DNA of 64,000 nucleotides from Aquarana catesbeiana (taxonomy: Eukaryota; Chordata; Amphibia; Anura; Ranidae). Under the pieces are notes generated by a model. It worked only from the letters and a program-made list of their open reading frames with translations, had not been told where the DNA came from and ran no database searches. The DNA lies in assembly GCF_042186555.1 (NCBI RefSeq), contig NC_133333.1, positions 225,505,569 through 225,569,568 on the forward strand. The letters are read 5' to 3'. The number at the start of each line of letters is the position of its first letter. Position 1 is the stretch's first letter. Below, piece by piece: positions 22,534 through 34,369 of this stretch. Made by a program: the position numbers and the translations under genes.

Positions 22534-22971
22534 CTGCCAGTGCCCATGAGTGCCCATGAAATACAACCTGCCAGTGCCCATCATATACAGCCTTACCAGT
22601 TCCTAGTAGATGTCACGATGTCCCGCTGTGTCAGATCTGTATCGCAGTGCAGCCACAGTAACAATGTCCCGCCTTCTATGACAACCTGCACAATGATTCT
22701 TAGCATTGGATCACTGTGCCGTCTATCACAAGAGGTGGTCTAGGAGGCCGGACATCGTTATGCGGCTAGACACACAGCATGGGAGGGAGAGGAAATTGAC
22801 AGGGGCGCCAGGCCGATTCATGAGCTGCACCCAGCGGGATGGCCCCTTTTTCATCTCCATTGCGGAACATTTTTTCTTAGATTGACATTCACTCGAGTAT
22901 AAGCCGAGGCACGGTTTTTCAGCCTAAAAAATGGGCTGAAATACTCGGCTTATATGTGAGTATATACAGTA

Positions 22972-23597
22972 TGTTTCTCCATTTGGTTAAATTTGGTTAA
23001 ATTTCAAAATAAAGCAGGACTGTCACGTGCCTGAAGGGAGCCTGAATTGACGAGGTCGGCCTCTCGTATCTCCAGCCCAGGTCCCGCTGAGGATGAAACA
23101 GAAGGAGCCAAGGGCCAGGAGAAACACGAGTGCCTGTAGATGAAGACCCGGAGACCTGTTGCAGGAAGTCGCAGCTAGTCGCAGGACTGTAGTTGCAGAC
23201 CAATGCGAACCCAGTTGCATGGTCACTGTTGCATGTAGTATTCGTTACCGTGTTTTTTCATGTAAAAATTTGTAGCCACTCGCGGTGTCGCTCGTACCAT
23301 GTGTTCGGTTCCCCCAGTGGAACTTACTAATCATTCATACGCACTTTTTGCATTCTATTTTCTATACCAAACCTTGTTGTTTTTCCTTGTGCACGGCATC
23401 ACGCCACACCTTTCCGATATTTTGCACTCCCACCACAGTCCGCCGTGAACCACTCACATGGCCCACTGTCGCAAGTTAAATATTGTTACCATATTCTTTA
23501 TGGCCTATCAATTAGTTACCATTCGTTGTCTTCCATATCGTTCGTTAGTTCCCCCTACGGAACCTACAAATCAAACGGACGTTGTCCTTATCCCTTA
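22972..23597. other. Unassigned
   Basis: No element recognised. Short overlapping frames near 23000-23480 have no domain similarity that I can see. Confidence 0.4.
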
Positions 23598-24345
23598 TCA
23601 ATGGCATCCCTAGGGGGAGCCAGAGGGGGCCCTGACCCCTTGACATTATGCTGTGCCCCACCATGTGCTCCCCCAATTAAAAAAAAAAAAATATATATTT
23701 TTTTTTTTACAAAAAGGCAATGTCTAAGAGGGAGAGCGTCCCTAGTCAGCTCCTGCGGGTGATTCCCCTCCCCTCCCTCTGCTTGATGACATTGCATAAT
23801 GCGAGCGCTCACACAACCACGGCCGCCCGATCTGCTCCTTCCCCTGCATCCTCATTGGCAGGGAGAAGAGCAAGTTGCAGGAAGGACTCCACCAGGACTC
23901 TCAGTTACTGAAAAAACAGACTGATTTCTCCCGTCCTTAGGAAAGAAGAACCAGCCTGTAAATTCCAAGAGATGCCAGACCAGTGCTGTCAATAGCAGGG
24001 GCAGTACAGCAAGATGAGGCTGGGGAACCCCACAGTGGCAGAACACCAGGGCCCGGTGGTGGCAAGACAACCTTTGCAACCCTGATAGTTCTCCCACTGC
24101 TTTGGAACCTTATATTTTCTTGGTATGCTGGTGACATATATCTCTTGTTTTCTGCCACCCAGGGGGGGCCCCGATACAGTAGGAAGGGAGCTCACTGCAA
24201 AACATGTGAAAGGGCCGTTGTGGGATCGCAGTATAGGGCCCCAGGATATATATATATAAAATTGCATTTTAGAGTTGCCCCCCTACTTTTGTCCCTGTCC
24301 CCCCATGTGCCCCCCCTAAATATGAAAGCTGGATACGCCACTGTC
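23598..24345. mobile_element. hAT-like element, tentative
   Basis: The right end '…agctggatacgccactg' (24326-24343) is of the CAGTGGCGTATCCAGC type, and the left 'atggcatccctagggg' may be its decayed partner. Interior 'ggggccccgatacag' and 'cccccatgtgcccccc' occur. No duplication confirmed. Confidence 0.4.
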
Positions 24346-24347
24346 CC

Positions 24348-24348
<1 letters not shown>

Positions 24349-24401
<53 letters not shown>
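24349..24401. repeat. (TA)n microsatellite
   Basis: About 26 TA units without interruption. Confidence 0.95.
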
Positions 24402-24402
<1 letters not shown>

Positions 24403-24403
<1 letters not shown>

Positions 24404-25762
24404 GTGATCTGACACTTCTGGGTAGGGGGCGCGCTTGACTCGCTTCCACTGTGATTACACACAGAGGAAGCTGATCTGCGGGTACCGGATACTCAATGTC
24501 CTCCGGCACCTGCTGATCATCAGGCAGCGAGACAGAACTGCAATCTATGTAAACAAGGCAGATTGCCATCCTGACAGGAGGGAAGGAATGGAGTTTGTGT
24601 CCCTGCAAAGCAGGGAATAAAATTGTATCTCTTCCCCTAGTAAAAGCACCTCACACAGTACAGTACACTGGCTAGGCACACAGTTAACCCTTCGATCACG
24701 CCCCCTGATGTTTAACTCTTCCCAGCCAGTGTCCTTATTACAGTGACAGTGCATATTTTTAGCACTGATCACTGTAATGCCCCGTACACACGGTCGGACT
24801 TTGTTCGGACATTCCGACAACAAAATCCTAGGATTTTTTCTGATGGATGTTGGCTCAAACTTGTCTTGCATACACACGGTCACACAAAGTTGTCGGAAAA
24901 TCTGATCGTTTTAAACGCGGTGACGTAAAACATGTACGTCGGGACTATAAACGGGGCAGTGGCCAATAGCTTTCATCTCTTTATTTATTCTGAGCATGCG
25001 TGGCACTTTGTCCGTCGGATTTGTGTACACACGATCGGAATTTCCGACAACGGATTTTGTTGTCGGAAAATTTTATCTCCTGCTCTCCAACTTTGTGTGT
25101 CAGAAAATCCGATGGAAAAAGTCCGATGGAGCCCACACACGGTCGGAATTTCCGACAACACGCTCCGATTGGACATTTTCCATCGGAAAATCCGACCGTG
25201 TGTACGGGGCATTATGATGTCACTGGTTCCCAAAAAAGTGTCAAAAGTGTCAGTTAGTGTCAGAATGTTCACCACAATATCGCAGTCCTGCTATAAGTCA
25301 CTGATCGCTGCCATTACTGGTAGAAATAAAAATAAATTAATTAATCCCATAGTTTGTAGACGCTGTAACTTTTGCGCAAACCGATCAATATACGCTTATT
25401 GGGATTTTTTTTTTTTACCAAAATATGTAGCAGAACACATATTGGCCTAAAATTATGAAGAAATTAATTTTTTTTGTAAATTTTTATATTGGATAAGTTT
25501 TATAGCAGAAAGTAAAAAATATTGTTTTTTGTTTTTTTTCTCAAAATTGTCGCTCTTTTTTTGTTTATAGCGCAAAAAATAAAAACCACAGAGGTGATCA
25601 AATACCTCCAAGAGAAAGTCCTTATTGTGGGGAAAAATGTTATTTGGGTACAGCGTCACTGGCATCACATGACATGACAATTGTCAGTTAAAGTAGTGCA
25701 GTGCCATAATGCAAAAAATGGCCTGGTCATGATGGGGGGTAAATCTTCTGGAGGTCAAGTGG
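24403..25762. mobile_element. TTAA element (AAGTGGTTAA family), copy 1, left-truncated
   Basis: Matches 48712-49663 and 33588-34369 through 'gcactgatcactgta', 'cttttgcgcaaacc', 'ttggcctaaa' and 'atggcctggtcat', ending AAGTGG before TTAA at 25763-25766. The left end is lost at the TA run. A TWA MITE (24778-25211) is nested at a point where the other copies are continuous. Confidence 0.8.
24778..25211. mobile_element. Harbinger-like MITE (TWA family), copy 3
   Basis: Same ends and interior as 17105-17538. Flanks TAA (24775-24777) and TTA (25212-25214). The empty site is seen in the related element at 33839-33850. Confidence 0.85.
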
Positions 25763-25766
25763 TTAA

Positions 25767-26518
25767 AAAGATTGAAAATGAATTTTGAAATGACAATAAA
25801 TATTAAGTATTATATTCGATTTTAGTGATTGGACTTGGATCTATTTTTTCCTCCCTTGTTAGTCCCATTTTGCGTCACCTAATTTCCTGTTTGCATGCCA
25901 ATTCTTGCCCCTGCCCTCCATATGATGATACTCATATACCCCTCCCTGGCACAGAGTACTGGATTATGGGAGCGCGGTGCTCCCCTGTACCCAGAAGCTA
26001 CAGGATTTTATTTTCAGCACTCTTAGGGAATGTTTTTTAGTTGATTTGATGATTGTTCTCCTTTAGTGATGAGTTCTGATTGGTTGCCATGTAGTACCAG
26101 ACACCACTGCTGTTTGTACTAAGTTAATAAATAAGCCCAGATAACTTAAGTCAAACTGTGGATGATTTATAAACACTGAAAAGAATTAAGTCATTTTTCA
26201 ACTTTTGGCTCCCAACGAACCTCTCGCAATGACGCACCTAGTGAAATGAATTAGTGTGCGTCCATGGAGTCAGCGAGCTCTATGGCTCTGTATTCACACT
26301 CATTTCATTTTATCCTTTTTAGGGTAACCAATCAGATTTGCGTTACATTTTTTTTCTGCTCAGGAGAGAAAATGAAAGAGTACTTTTGGTTGATTACCTT
26401 CATGTGATGCATAAATCATTTTTGCCAACTGATTTAAAATCCAGCTGAACTTTTATCTGTACAAAGTCCATTAAAAAAAAAAAAAAGAGTAGTAAAAACC
26501 TGTCCCCTGCCACTACAT
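25767..26518. other. Unassigned
   Basis: No element ends, tandem repeats or coding frame recognised. Confidence 0.4.
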
Positions 26519-26792
26519 AGGCGTGCGCAGGGGGTGTGCCAGGTGTGCCTGGGCACACCCTAATTACTATGTGCAGTGCTGATTTCCCCTACTGCCTGGG
26601 CTCCCTCCCCCTGTGTTGGACCCCCGACTAACAGTGCGTCTGGCTTCTCTCCTCTCTTGTCCCCCGGCTGCTGCGAGGGAGGTTTCAGGATGGAGAAGAT
26701 GTGGGGGGGGGGGGGACTAGTAAATATATAATTTACTGGTGCCTTCCTTTTCTAAATGAACACAGTGAACACACTCACCCACTGTATTCATC

Positions 26793-27632
26793 ATACCTCC
26801 CAACATTTTGAGATGGGAATGAGGGACAGCTACTAGTAAATGTATGTAGGCATAGGACACGCCCCCTACCACGCCCCCTTAAAGGAGAATTAACCCAAAA
26901 AAATAAAAACGGTTAAAGCGGGATTCCGTCCTAAAAAAAAAAAATTAAAAGTCAGCAGCTACTAACACTGTAGCTGCTGACTTTAAATAAGTACTTACCT
27001 GTCCTGGGTGCCCGTGATGTCGGCTGACCAAGGCCGACCCGTCCCTCGGCTCTCGGGTCCCGGCACCACCATCCTAAGTAAGGGAAACAGGCAGTGGAGC
27101 CTTGCGGCTTCACTGCAAGTTTCCTACTGCGCACGCGCGAGCGGCGCTCCGTTCTGTAAATGCCCCGTGGTGTTCTGGGAACACACACAGTTCCCAGAAG
27201 ACAACGGGGCTGCTCACCGAGGAGCAGAACACACCGCGGAAGAGGAAGAGGCAGATTAGAAAGACTGCCTAGCAACAAGGGTTTAGGTAAGTTTAAAACA
27301 TTTTTTTTTTCAAATGTTTTCTTTTTTTATTTTATTTAGGATTTTTGGTGATTTTTTTTTCAGGGTGGCCCTCCACATTAATTAAATCCACAAGGGTTTT
27401 TTTCTTTACCACTACTATTCCTTTATATTGGCTTTTAAAATGTACAAATGCAGCAATTTAGAATTTGGATGAAAGGTTTGCACTGGGGAACACTTTTTGA
27501 AAGATAAAAAGGTGCATTTTATATATAGATCAGACCAAAATGAGGGACAAATTAGGAGGAAAGAGGGACAGAGGGACATTGCTCCAAATCAGGGACAGTC
27601 CCTCGAAATCAGGGACAGTTGGGAGCTATGTA
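26793..27632. mobile_element. hAT-like element (CATACCTCCCAACA family), copy 1
   Basis: Left ATACCTCCCAACATTTTGAG, right 'gggacagttgggagctatg'. Flanks TATTCATC and TATTCATT are an 8-bp duplication with one change. Other copies: 33128-33500 and 42815-43190 (inverted). Confidence 0.8.
26917..27377. mobile_element. TTAA MITE nested in copy 1 above
   Basis: TTAA at 26913-26916 and 27378-27381. The empty site is shown by 33240-33250, where the same host sequence runs through one TTAA. It contains CTTACCTG (26995) and AGGTAAGT (27284). Confidence 0.85.
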
Positions 27633-27724
27633 TTCATTCATAACTAAATGATGCAGCAGAGAAAGGCATGTGTGTTTGAGCTTTGGGTCGCACACCCTAA
27701 TGCGATGGGCTGTGCACACCTATA

Positions 27725-28321
27725 TCTGCCAGTATACTGCAGGGAAGGACCTTTGCCCTTTTTTGAGGAAGCAGTGGTCTCTCTGCAGCGATCTGATGTC
27801 TGCTGCTGAGTCCAATCAGCAGTGAGTATGAACTTTGGTAATGCTGACTGTGCTACTAAACCAGTTCCTGGAGTGATTGTATCAGTTAACCCTCAGGATT
27901 CCTGCAATCAGCCTCAGTTTCCATCTGTGTGTGTGCCTCATGTGTAGGGTAGCACACTCATTTCAACAGGCAGCCCTACCTGCGTGAAACGCTGGGAAAA
28001 AAGTCGCCAGCCCTTTTTGTAAGATTACGATGCACTGAACCATCTGGTTTGGCATGCCCACAAATGAAGCGTGTTTGCAGATGCATGGGGCTGCCAATAA
28101 TAATGGCGCGTCCGCTAAAGTGCGGCACGTTTCTCGGTATCTCTGGAAAGTGTATGATTTTGCATGCGTTCTTGACATGCAGTAGTGCGAACCCAGCCTA
28201 ATAGTCCAGTAAACTGTTTGCTAAATAATACTAAACCGTCATTAAAGGACACCCTTTTAGCCCCCAAAATGCGGTGACTTTTTATGATACAATATCCTAT
28301 AAAAGATAAAATGTGGACTTT
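27725..28321. other. Mostly unassigned
   Basis: 28170-28200 ends 'gcgaacccagccta', like the right end of a GGCT(C/G)CATTCACACT element, but no left partner was found. Confidence 0.35.
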
Positions 28322-28415
28322 GAAAAAGCTTAATTGAACAAGTTGGAAGCTGATTGGCTATCAGGCACAGCTGCACCAGATTTTGCACTCTCCAGTTTTA
28401 GTAAATCAACCTCTA
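28322..28415. mobile_element. Fragment of 'tttagtaaatcaacc' MITE
   Basis: 'agctgattggctatcaggcac' and 'actctccagttttagtaaat' match 50436-50505. Confidence 0.6.
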
Positions 28416-28621
28416 TGTGTTTTGTTGCTACCACTTTTTCTCATTAAATACCTAGTGCAATAAAAACCTGACAGAGGCACCTTTACCTGTTGTATCCAAA
28501 AATAAATAAAACATTTGGCTGTAGCTGGGCTTGAAATATGTAGATAGAAATAAGAAATTTGATTAAAGGAATATTTGTATAAGGTAGCTGCTGTACCTCT
28601 TCTATCCATGTATCTCCTTAA

Positions 28622-28977
28622 AGAGGAACGTCACTTCTGTTCTTAAAAATTAAAAGTCAGTAGCTACAAATATTGGAACGGCTGACATTTAACAAACAGG
28701 TGCTGACCAGTCCATGGAGTCCAGAACTGTCTTCTCCAGAGCCAATTTTTAGCTTGTACTTCAAATCCCCAGTGCTGTCCTGGATGTGGGAGCCAGCTGT
28801 GACTTCCTGATGTCTCACAGTCCGCTCCCAACTGTGCACGCGCAAGATCGCATAGAGTAAAAGGCTGGAGCTGCTGCCTCCTGGGATGTGCGACATGTTC
28901 CAGAAGACTACAGTGGGTGAAGGAAGGGCTAAGGTGATGCTGTCCTCTCCTAAGGCGAGGATTGAGAAAGGTCCACT
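28622..28977. mobile_element. TTAA MITE
   Basis: TTAA at 28618-28621 and 28978-28981; left AGAGGAACGTCACTT, right 'aaggtccact'. The interior begins 'aaaattaaaagtcag(t/c)agcta' as in 26917-27377. Confidence 0.8.
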
Positions 28978-29149
28978 TTAAGCTGGCCATACTCTGAATT
29001 TCGGCGAATTCCTAAAGAACCAGACAAAATTTGTTTTGTGGGTGGCCCTGTTGGCCCCTTCCCTGCTGAACACCCTTCGACGGAAAAATCAAAGGAATGG
29101 GTCAAAAATTGGCAGCTGAACAAAGACTGCATCCAGCCGCATCTCTTTA

Positions 29150-30025
29150 TTCCTCTCCCCTCCATTCTTCTCTCTCCCCCTCTCCCCATTATCTCTCCCC
29201 ACCCCCTTCATTCTTTCATCCTCCTCTATTCATTCTTTCTCTTCCTCCTCTCTCCATTCTCTCTCCCTCCCTCTCCATTCTCTCTCCCCCTTTCTCCTTT
29301 CTCTCTCTTCCCTCTTTCTCCATTCTCTCTTTTTCTCCCCCTCCATTCTCTGTCTCCCCCTTCTCCACTCTCTCACTACCTACCTCTCCATTCTCTCTCC
29401 CCCTCTTCATTCTCTCTCCATTCTCTCTCTCCATTCTCTCTCTCCATTCTCTCTTCCCTCTTTCTCCATTATCTCTCTTCCTCCTTTCTCTATTCTCTCT
29501 CTCCTCCATCTCTCCATTCTCTCTCCCCCCTCTCCATTCTCTCTCTCTCTCTCCCCACTCTCCATTCTCTCTCTTCCTCCCTCTCCATCCTCTCTCCTCC
29601 CTCTCCATTCTCTCTTCCTCCTCTCTTCATTCTCTATCTCCTCCATCTCTACATTCTCTCTCTTCATCCTCTCTCCATTCTCTCTCTCCCCCCTCCATTC
29701 TCTAGCTCATCCCTATCTCCATCTCCCCATTCTCTCTCTTTCCCATCTCCCCAGTCTCTCTCTCCCCCTCTCTATTCTCTCTTCCCTCTTTCTCCATTCT
29801 CTCTCTCCTCCATCTCTCCATTTCTTCTCTCCCCCCTCTTTATCCTCTCTCTTTTTTCTCTCTCCATTCTCTTTGTCCCCCATCTCTCCATTCTCTCTCT
29901 TCCTCCGTCTCTCCATTCCCCCCCCCATTCTCTCTCTTTCCCATATTTCCATCCCCCCCCCCCCCCTCGTTATCCTCTCTTTTTTTTTCTCTCCATTCTC
30001 TCCCTCCCCCTCTCTCCATTCTCAA
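29150..30025. repeat. 870-bp pyrimidine tract, degenerate (TCTCTCCATTC)n
   Basis: The plus strand is almost entirely C and T with a recurring CCATTCTCTCTC, period about 12-18 bp. It produces a false 344-codon frame of Ser/Leu/Pro on the plus strand and Glu/Arg-rich frames on the minus strand. It lies about 340 bp upstream of the candidate exon. Homopurine/homopyrimidine mirror segments of this size can form triplex DNA. Confidence 0.9.
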
Positions 30026-30368
30026 CCTGTGCTATCATGTTTGCCACACTGCTCTGCAGCAATGTGTACTAACATGGCCGGTGGCCACATTAACTTGGGC
30101 AGTCGTGGGGTGATGAAACTTTGGCTCAACCGTTTATTTTTACTACCCTCTGGCCGCCTATCTCTCTCTTTCAATTATCTCTTTCTTTCTCTCTCAAATT
30201 TCTCCATTTTCTTGTCTCTCTTTTGCAGGTTTCCTCCCCACCTTTCCCCTCTTACTTTATTTACAGTGATAACACTAACAAACAGGATTACTTAAATTAC
30301 AATCATATGGTTTGACATCTTCTTCATTTATGTTATTTAAATGATTGTTTTGTCTGTTTTGTTTTCAG

Positions 30369-30470
30369 GAGATCTTGAATTTAGCATTAAACTTCAAGTC
30401 ATCATTAAATCTAACACAACACTGAATGTTACAGCAAATCGCTCAGAAGACGATGTATACATTGGTGTCA
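30369..30470 (+). CDS. Candidate internal exon, extracellular glycoprotein, integrin-alpha-like
   Basis: The acceptor is TTTTGTTTTCAG (AG at 30367-30368) after a pyrimidine-rich run, and the donor is TCA|GTAAGT (30471). The 102-bp exon is phase 1 at both ends and reads 33 complete codons without a stop, beginning DLEFSIKLQ and continuing SNTTLNVTANRSEDDVY. NTT, NVT and NRS are N-glycosylation sequons, which points to an extracellular domain. The pattern D-L-x-x-S…L-N-V-T…E-D-D-x-Y resembles the start of the calf region of integrin alpha subunits, where 'DL' is followed about 30 residues later by a GEDAY-like motif. Alignment is by eye only and includes a gap of several residues. No neighbouring exon was found. 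Alternatives: exon of another beta-sandwich receptor, or a chance open stretch between good splice sites. Confidence 0.4.
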
Positions 30471-30867
30471 GTAAGTCATTTGTGATTGCTTGTTTTGGGT
30501 GGTGTCAGTAAACAGGAAATACTTTGGAGGAACACATAAGTATAATGCATATAAGCTCATATAATCTCCGGGGTATTTTGTCTGTTTGGATCTCTTAATT
30601 ACAAGAACACGCCTTGATAAACATTCAGCGGACACGATTTTGCAGTAACTCCATTATAAATCTAATATAGCGTCTATAATGTAGTTCAAGCAAATCTGCA
30701 AAATTGAAAAATATTTCATCAAAACATAAATCCATGTAGGTATGAGCATCATCATTTATTCTATATATTTAATCATTTAGAAAAAAAACTAAAGATGATC
30801 TCTCAATAACTTTATAAATTTGTGTAAATAATTTCCTGACATGTCACAGGCAGCAGTATTGTAGTGC
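30471..30867 (+). other. Probable intron following the candidate exon
   Basis: Single-copy-looking AT-rich sequence after the GTAAGT donor. No second exon is evident here. Confidence 0.4.
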
Positions 30868-31034
30868 TACCCCCGAAGGAGCCGGGCAGCCAGGCACACA
30901 GCAAGAGTCCATTCACTCCAGCTCATTAAACAGCCTAGGGCACATGTGTCAAACACAAGGTCCTTCAGGCCATTTCATGTGGCCCTCGCACCTCTCCTGT
31001 AGCTGAGGCTACCCCCCTCATTTCTGCCCCCACC
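30868..31034. other. hAT-like left end
   Basis: 'cacatgtgtcaaacacaaggtccttcaggccatttcatgtggccc' type sequence (30947-30990) is like the CAGGGGTGTCAAAC hAT end common in vertebrates. No right end identified. Confidence 0.4.
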
Positions 31035-31570
31035 TTGTCTCAGCATTCGTCAGCAGAGAGAACAGAACTCGTCCACCAGATCCTGCGCCTCTCCGTGCAG
31101 CCTGCAGCAGTGGAGGGGCTTGTCTCTGACGCCCTCCCCTCTCTTCCCCATTTCAGCAGTTGGCAGCAGAGAGAACGACAGAACTCCTTCTACAGATCCT
31201 GCGCCTCTCTGTGCAGCCTACAGCAGTGGAGGGGCTTGTCTCTGATGCCCCTTTCCCCATTCTGTCTCAGCAATCAGCAGCAGAGAGAAGGCCAGAACTA
31301 CTTCTACAGATCCTGTGCCTCTCTGTGAAGCCTGCAGCAGTGGAGGGGCTTGTCTCTGCCGCCCCCCCCCCCCCCCACGTCTCAGCAGTCGGCAGCAGAG
31401 AGGAGGACAGAACTCCTTCTACAGATCCTGTGCCTCTCTGTGAAGCCTGCAGCAGTGGAGGGGCTTGTCTCGGACGCCCCCTCCCCCGTCCTGTCTCAGC
31501 AGTTGGCAGCAGAGAGGAGGACAGAACTCCTTCTACAGATCCTGTGCCTCTCTGTGCAGCACAGTACCCC
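31035..31570. repeat. ~114-bp minisatellite, 4.7 units
   Basis: 'cagcag(t/c)(t/c)ggcagcagagag' recurs at 31041, 31156, 31268, 31383 and 31497. Each unit holds 'acagatcctgtgcctctctg' and 'cagcagtggaggggcttgtc'. All three plus frames stay open, giving spurious 97-188 codon proteins. Confidence 0.9.
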
Positions 31571-32760
31571 CCTCCTCTCCACCTCCCCACCTCAGCATTC
31601 ATACAGACTCCAGCAGCTGACTCCAGCCCTCCTCTGGTCCTCCTTAAGACCCTTCACTTCTTGCTTCATAGATGCACCCCCAGCTTTTTCCAAGCAGCAG
31701 CACAAGGTAAGGGGGGTTTACTGTGATGTAAAGAAGGGTGGGGGACTCTTAACTTCTAAAGGTGGGGGGGCTTTTGACATCTGATGTAATGGGGGGTGAG
31801 ATGCTCTGGACATCCAGTCTTACAGATACAACTGGCCCTTTGATTGGAACCATAATGCTGTGGTGTGGGGTGGTATGAGATACTCCAGGAACACTGAAGA
31901 GTAACAGGAGGAGGCACTTCACTAGGCTAGGCTTCTCTGAACAGTTCTTATGCCAGAAGCAAAAGGGGAGGACCAGAACTGAGGCCCTGAGAGGGCCGTC
32001 TCAGTTAGGGTTACCTCTGGCACTTTTAGTCAAAGGGAAACAGTATACAATCACAAGGATTTTGAACCCAGGTCAGTTCACACAATGTCACAGCAGGATA
32101 GCTGAACACTTCTTAAAATCCACCAGACACTCCTCAGTGAGGGAGAGGTCACAATGCCATAGGACATGCTATCTTCAGCGAGTCCTCCAGACCAGATCCT
32201 TAGCTCCAGGAGGATATAGAAATAGGCCCGCCAGCTTTGCCACAGCTGGAACCTCGACTAACATGCAGAAAACTCCAGCAATTTGCCTCAGGGGGGACAG
32301 AGCCCCTACAGGCTGGGGATTCTTTCAGCAGGACTAGACCAGGTTGCTCCAGGCCTCAGACTATTTATGTCCATCTCCAGCCACCTACTGGGCACACCTC
32401 TCCAAGGATTGGCTGAAGCACCATAAATATTCAGGCTGCTCATTTGACTTTCCAGCCCACTGTGTTCTAGAAACCTCTAGAAGGAGCGGTGGGGGGAATC
32501 AAACATGCAGCCTGTGAACTCTAGAACAGCCCAACGCAATCAATAGCTACTCCACTGAATACAGAGGATCCAAAAAGATCTAAATTTCCCTAACATCCAA
32601 CCCTAGCAATCCACCCCTAGCAGCCTATCTAGGAGAGTATTATTTCTAAAACTGTACCTTTTATCATGAATATGCAGTCCTTGAGCTCCAGATAGGTACC
32701 TAGGCTGAGAGGTATATACTGTACCCAAAATGTGCGGAAATGGACAGCGCCTAACATTCA
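31571..32760. other. Unassigned
   Basis: About 1.2 kb without tandem repeats. The 31960-32620 part reads like the interior or LTR of an old element, but I could not place its ends. Confidence 0.35.
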
Positions 32761-33127
32761 TCTCTCTCTCTAACATGGCAATCTCTTATAACATGGCAAT
32801 CTCTTATAACATGGCAATTACAAATCATTTACAACATGAGAGGTCTATTTTTCTAACATAACTGGAAGAACGAAGAAAGGAGTGTCAAGGCACAAAAATG
32901 TAAGTCCAAAGGAAAAATGTATTTATTTTAGATCAGCCTTTCTCAACCTTTTTTTACCCCAGGGGTTCTTGGGGAACACCTGCTAAAACGTATTCATTGT
33001 TAGTCAGCAAGAAAAATGCCCTTTACATTGGTGATCGGTGCAAGAATGTGCCTCCCAAGAGCTCATTTACACGTTTCAAAACATGGCTTTGGACAAGCTT
33101 TTTTAAAGCTCCGAACCCCAGTTAAAG

Positions 33128-33500
33128 CCATACCTCCCAACATTTTGAGATGGGAATGAGGGACACCTACTAGCAAATGTATGTAGGTATAGGACACGCC
33201 CCCTGTCACACCCGCTTAAAGATGAATTAACCCAAAAAAAAAGGTTAATTAAATCTACAAGGGCTTTACCACTACTATCCCTTTATATTGGCTTTTTAAA
33301 TTTACAAATGCAGCAATTTAGAATTTGGATGAAAGGTTTAGCACTGGGAAAAACTTTTTTAAAGATAAAAAGTGCATTTTATATACAACTATATAGATCA
33401 GACCAAAATGAGGGACAAATGAGGAGGAAAGAGGGACAGAGGGACATTGCTCCAAATCAGGGACAGTCCCTCCAAATCTGGGATATTTGGGAGGTATGTC
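33128..33500. mobile_element. hAT-like element (CATACCTCCCAACA family), copy 2
   Basis: Left 'atacctcccaacattttgag', right 'gatatttgggaggtatg'. Flanks TTAAAGCC and TCAAAGCC differ at one of 8 positions. It is the empty-site reference for the TTAA MITE at 26917-27377. Confidence 0.85.
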
Positions 33501-33587
33501 AAAGCCCATGTCACTAAATAAAATGGTTATCTTACAGTACTGTTTACACCTTGCTTTTGCTTTGCCTTGCTTTGACTTTGCTCCATA

Positions 33588-34369
33588 GAGAGGAAAACGG
33601 GGATCTGCCAGTGTAGACAAAGCAGATCCCCATTCTGTCAGGGGAGTACAGTGTGATCGTCTGTTCCTAGTGATCAGGAACAGCGATCTCTCTGTACTCC
33701 CAGTCAGTCCCCCCCCCCCCACAGTTAGAAAGCACCTCCCTAGGGCACACTTAACCCCTTGATCGCCCCCTAGTGTTAACCCCTTCCCTGCCAGTGTCAT
33801 TTATACAGTAATCAGTGCATTTTTATAGCACTGATCACTGTATAAATGTTACTGGTCGCAAAAAAGTGTCCGATCTTTACTCCGCAATGTCGCAGTCGCA
33901 CTAAAAATCACTGATCATCACCATTACTATTAAAAAAAAAATTATAATAAAAATGCCATAAATCTATCCCCTATTTTGTAGACACTATAACTTTTGCGCA
34001 AACCAATCAATGTACACTTATTGCGATTTTTTTTTACCAAAAATTTGTAGAAGAATACATATTGGCCTAAACTGATGAAGATTTTTTTTTTTTTGTTTTA
34101 CATTTTTTTTTCGGGGGGGGGGGGGGGGGGATATTTATTATAGCAAAATGCTAAAAATATTGTTTTTTTTTCAAAATTGTAGGTCTTTTTTTGGTTATAT
34201 CGCAAAAAATAAAAACCGCAGAGGTAATCAAATACCACCAAAAGAAAGATTTATTTGTGGGGAAAAAAAGGACAAAGATTTTGTATGGGTACAACGTCGC
34301 ACGACCGCGCAATTGTCAGTTAAAGAGACGCAGTGCTGTATCGCAAAAAATGGCCTGGAGCTGAAGTGG
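33588..34369. mobile_element. TTAA element (AAGTGGTTAA family), copy 2
   Basis: Shares 'gatcgtctgttcctagtgat', 'gcactgatcactgtataaat' and 'cttttgcgcaaacc' with copies 1 and 3. It ends 'ctgaagtgg' before TTAA (34370-34373). The left end is truncated. Confidence 0.8.

Larger units (their letters stand above)
21588..22971. mobile_element. Non-autonomous element with 'gagtataagccga' ends
   Basis: The left part 'gaatataagccgaggtacc…actcgagtataagcc' is answered at the right by 'actcgagtataagccgaggca…actcggcttatatgtgagtatatac'. Both ends carry the same inverted words. It contains a 'cctgccagtgcccat' minisatellite and a nested hAT-type element. Confidence 0.75.
26519..27720. mobile_element. hAT-like element with two levels of nesting
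   Basis: Left 'taggcgtgcgcagggggtgt…ggcacaccctaatta' and right 'gcacaccctaatgcgatggg…tgcacacctata' are the outer parts. It contains the 26793-27632 element, which itself contains a TTAA MITE. Confidence 0.5.

Noticed and set aside
23588..23812. 74-codon minus frame, apparently with a hydrophobic segment
   Set aside because: The hydrophobic part is translation of an A/T run inside a hAT-like element.
29038..30072. 344-codon plus-strand frame rich in Ser, Leu and Pro
   Set aside because: It is the pyrimidine repeat read as codons. All frames on both strands are open and no domain is present.
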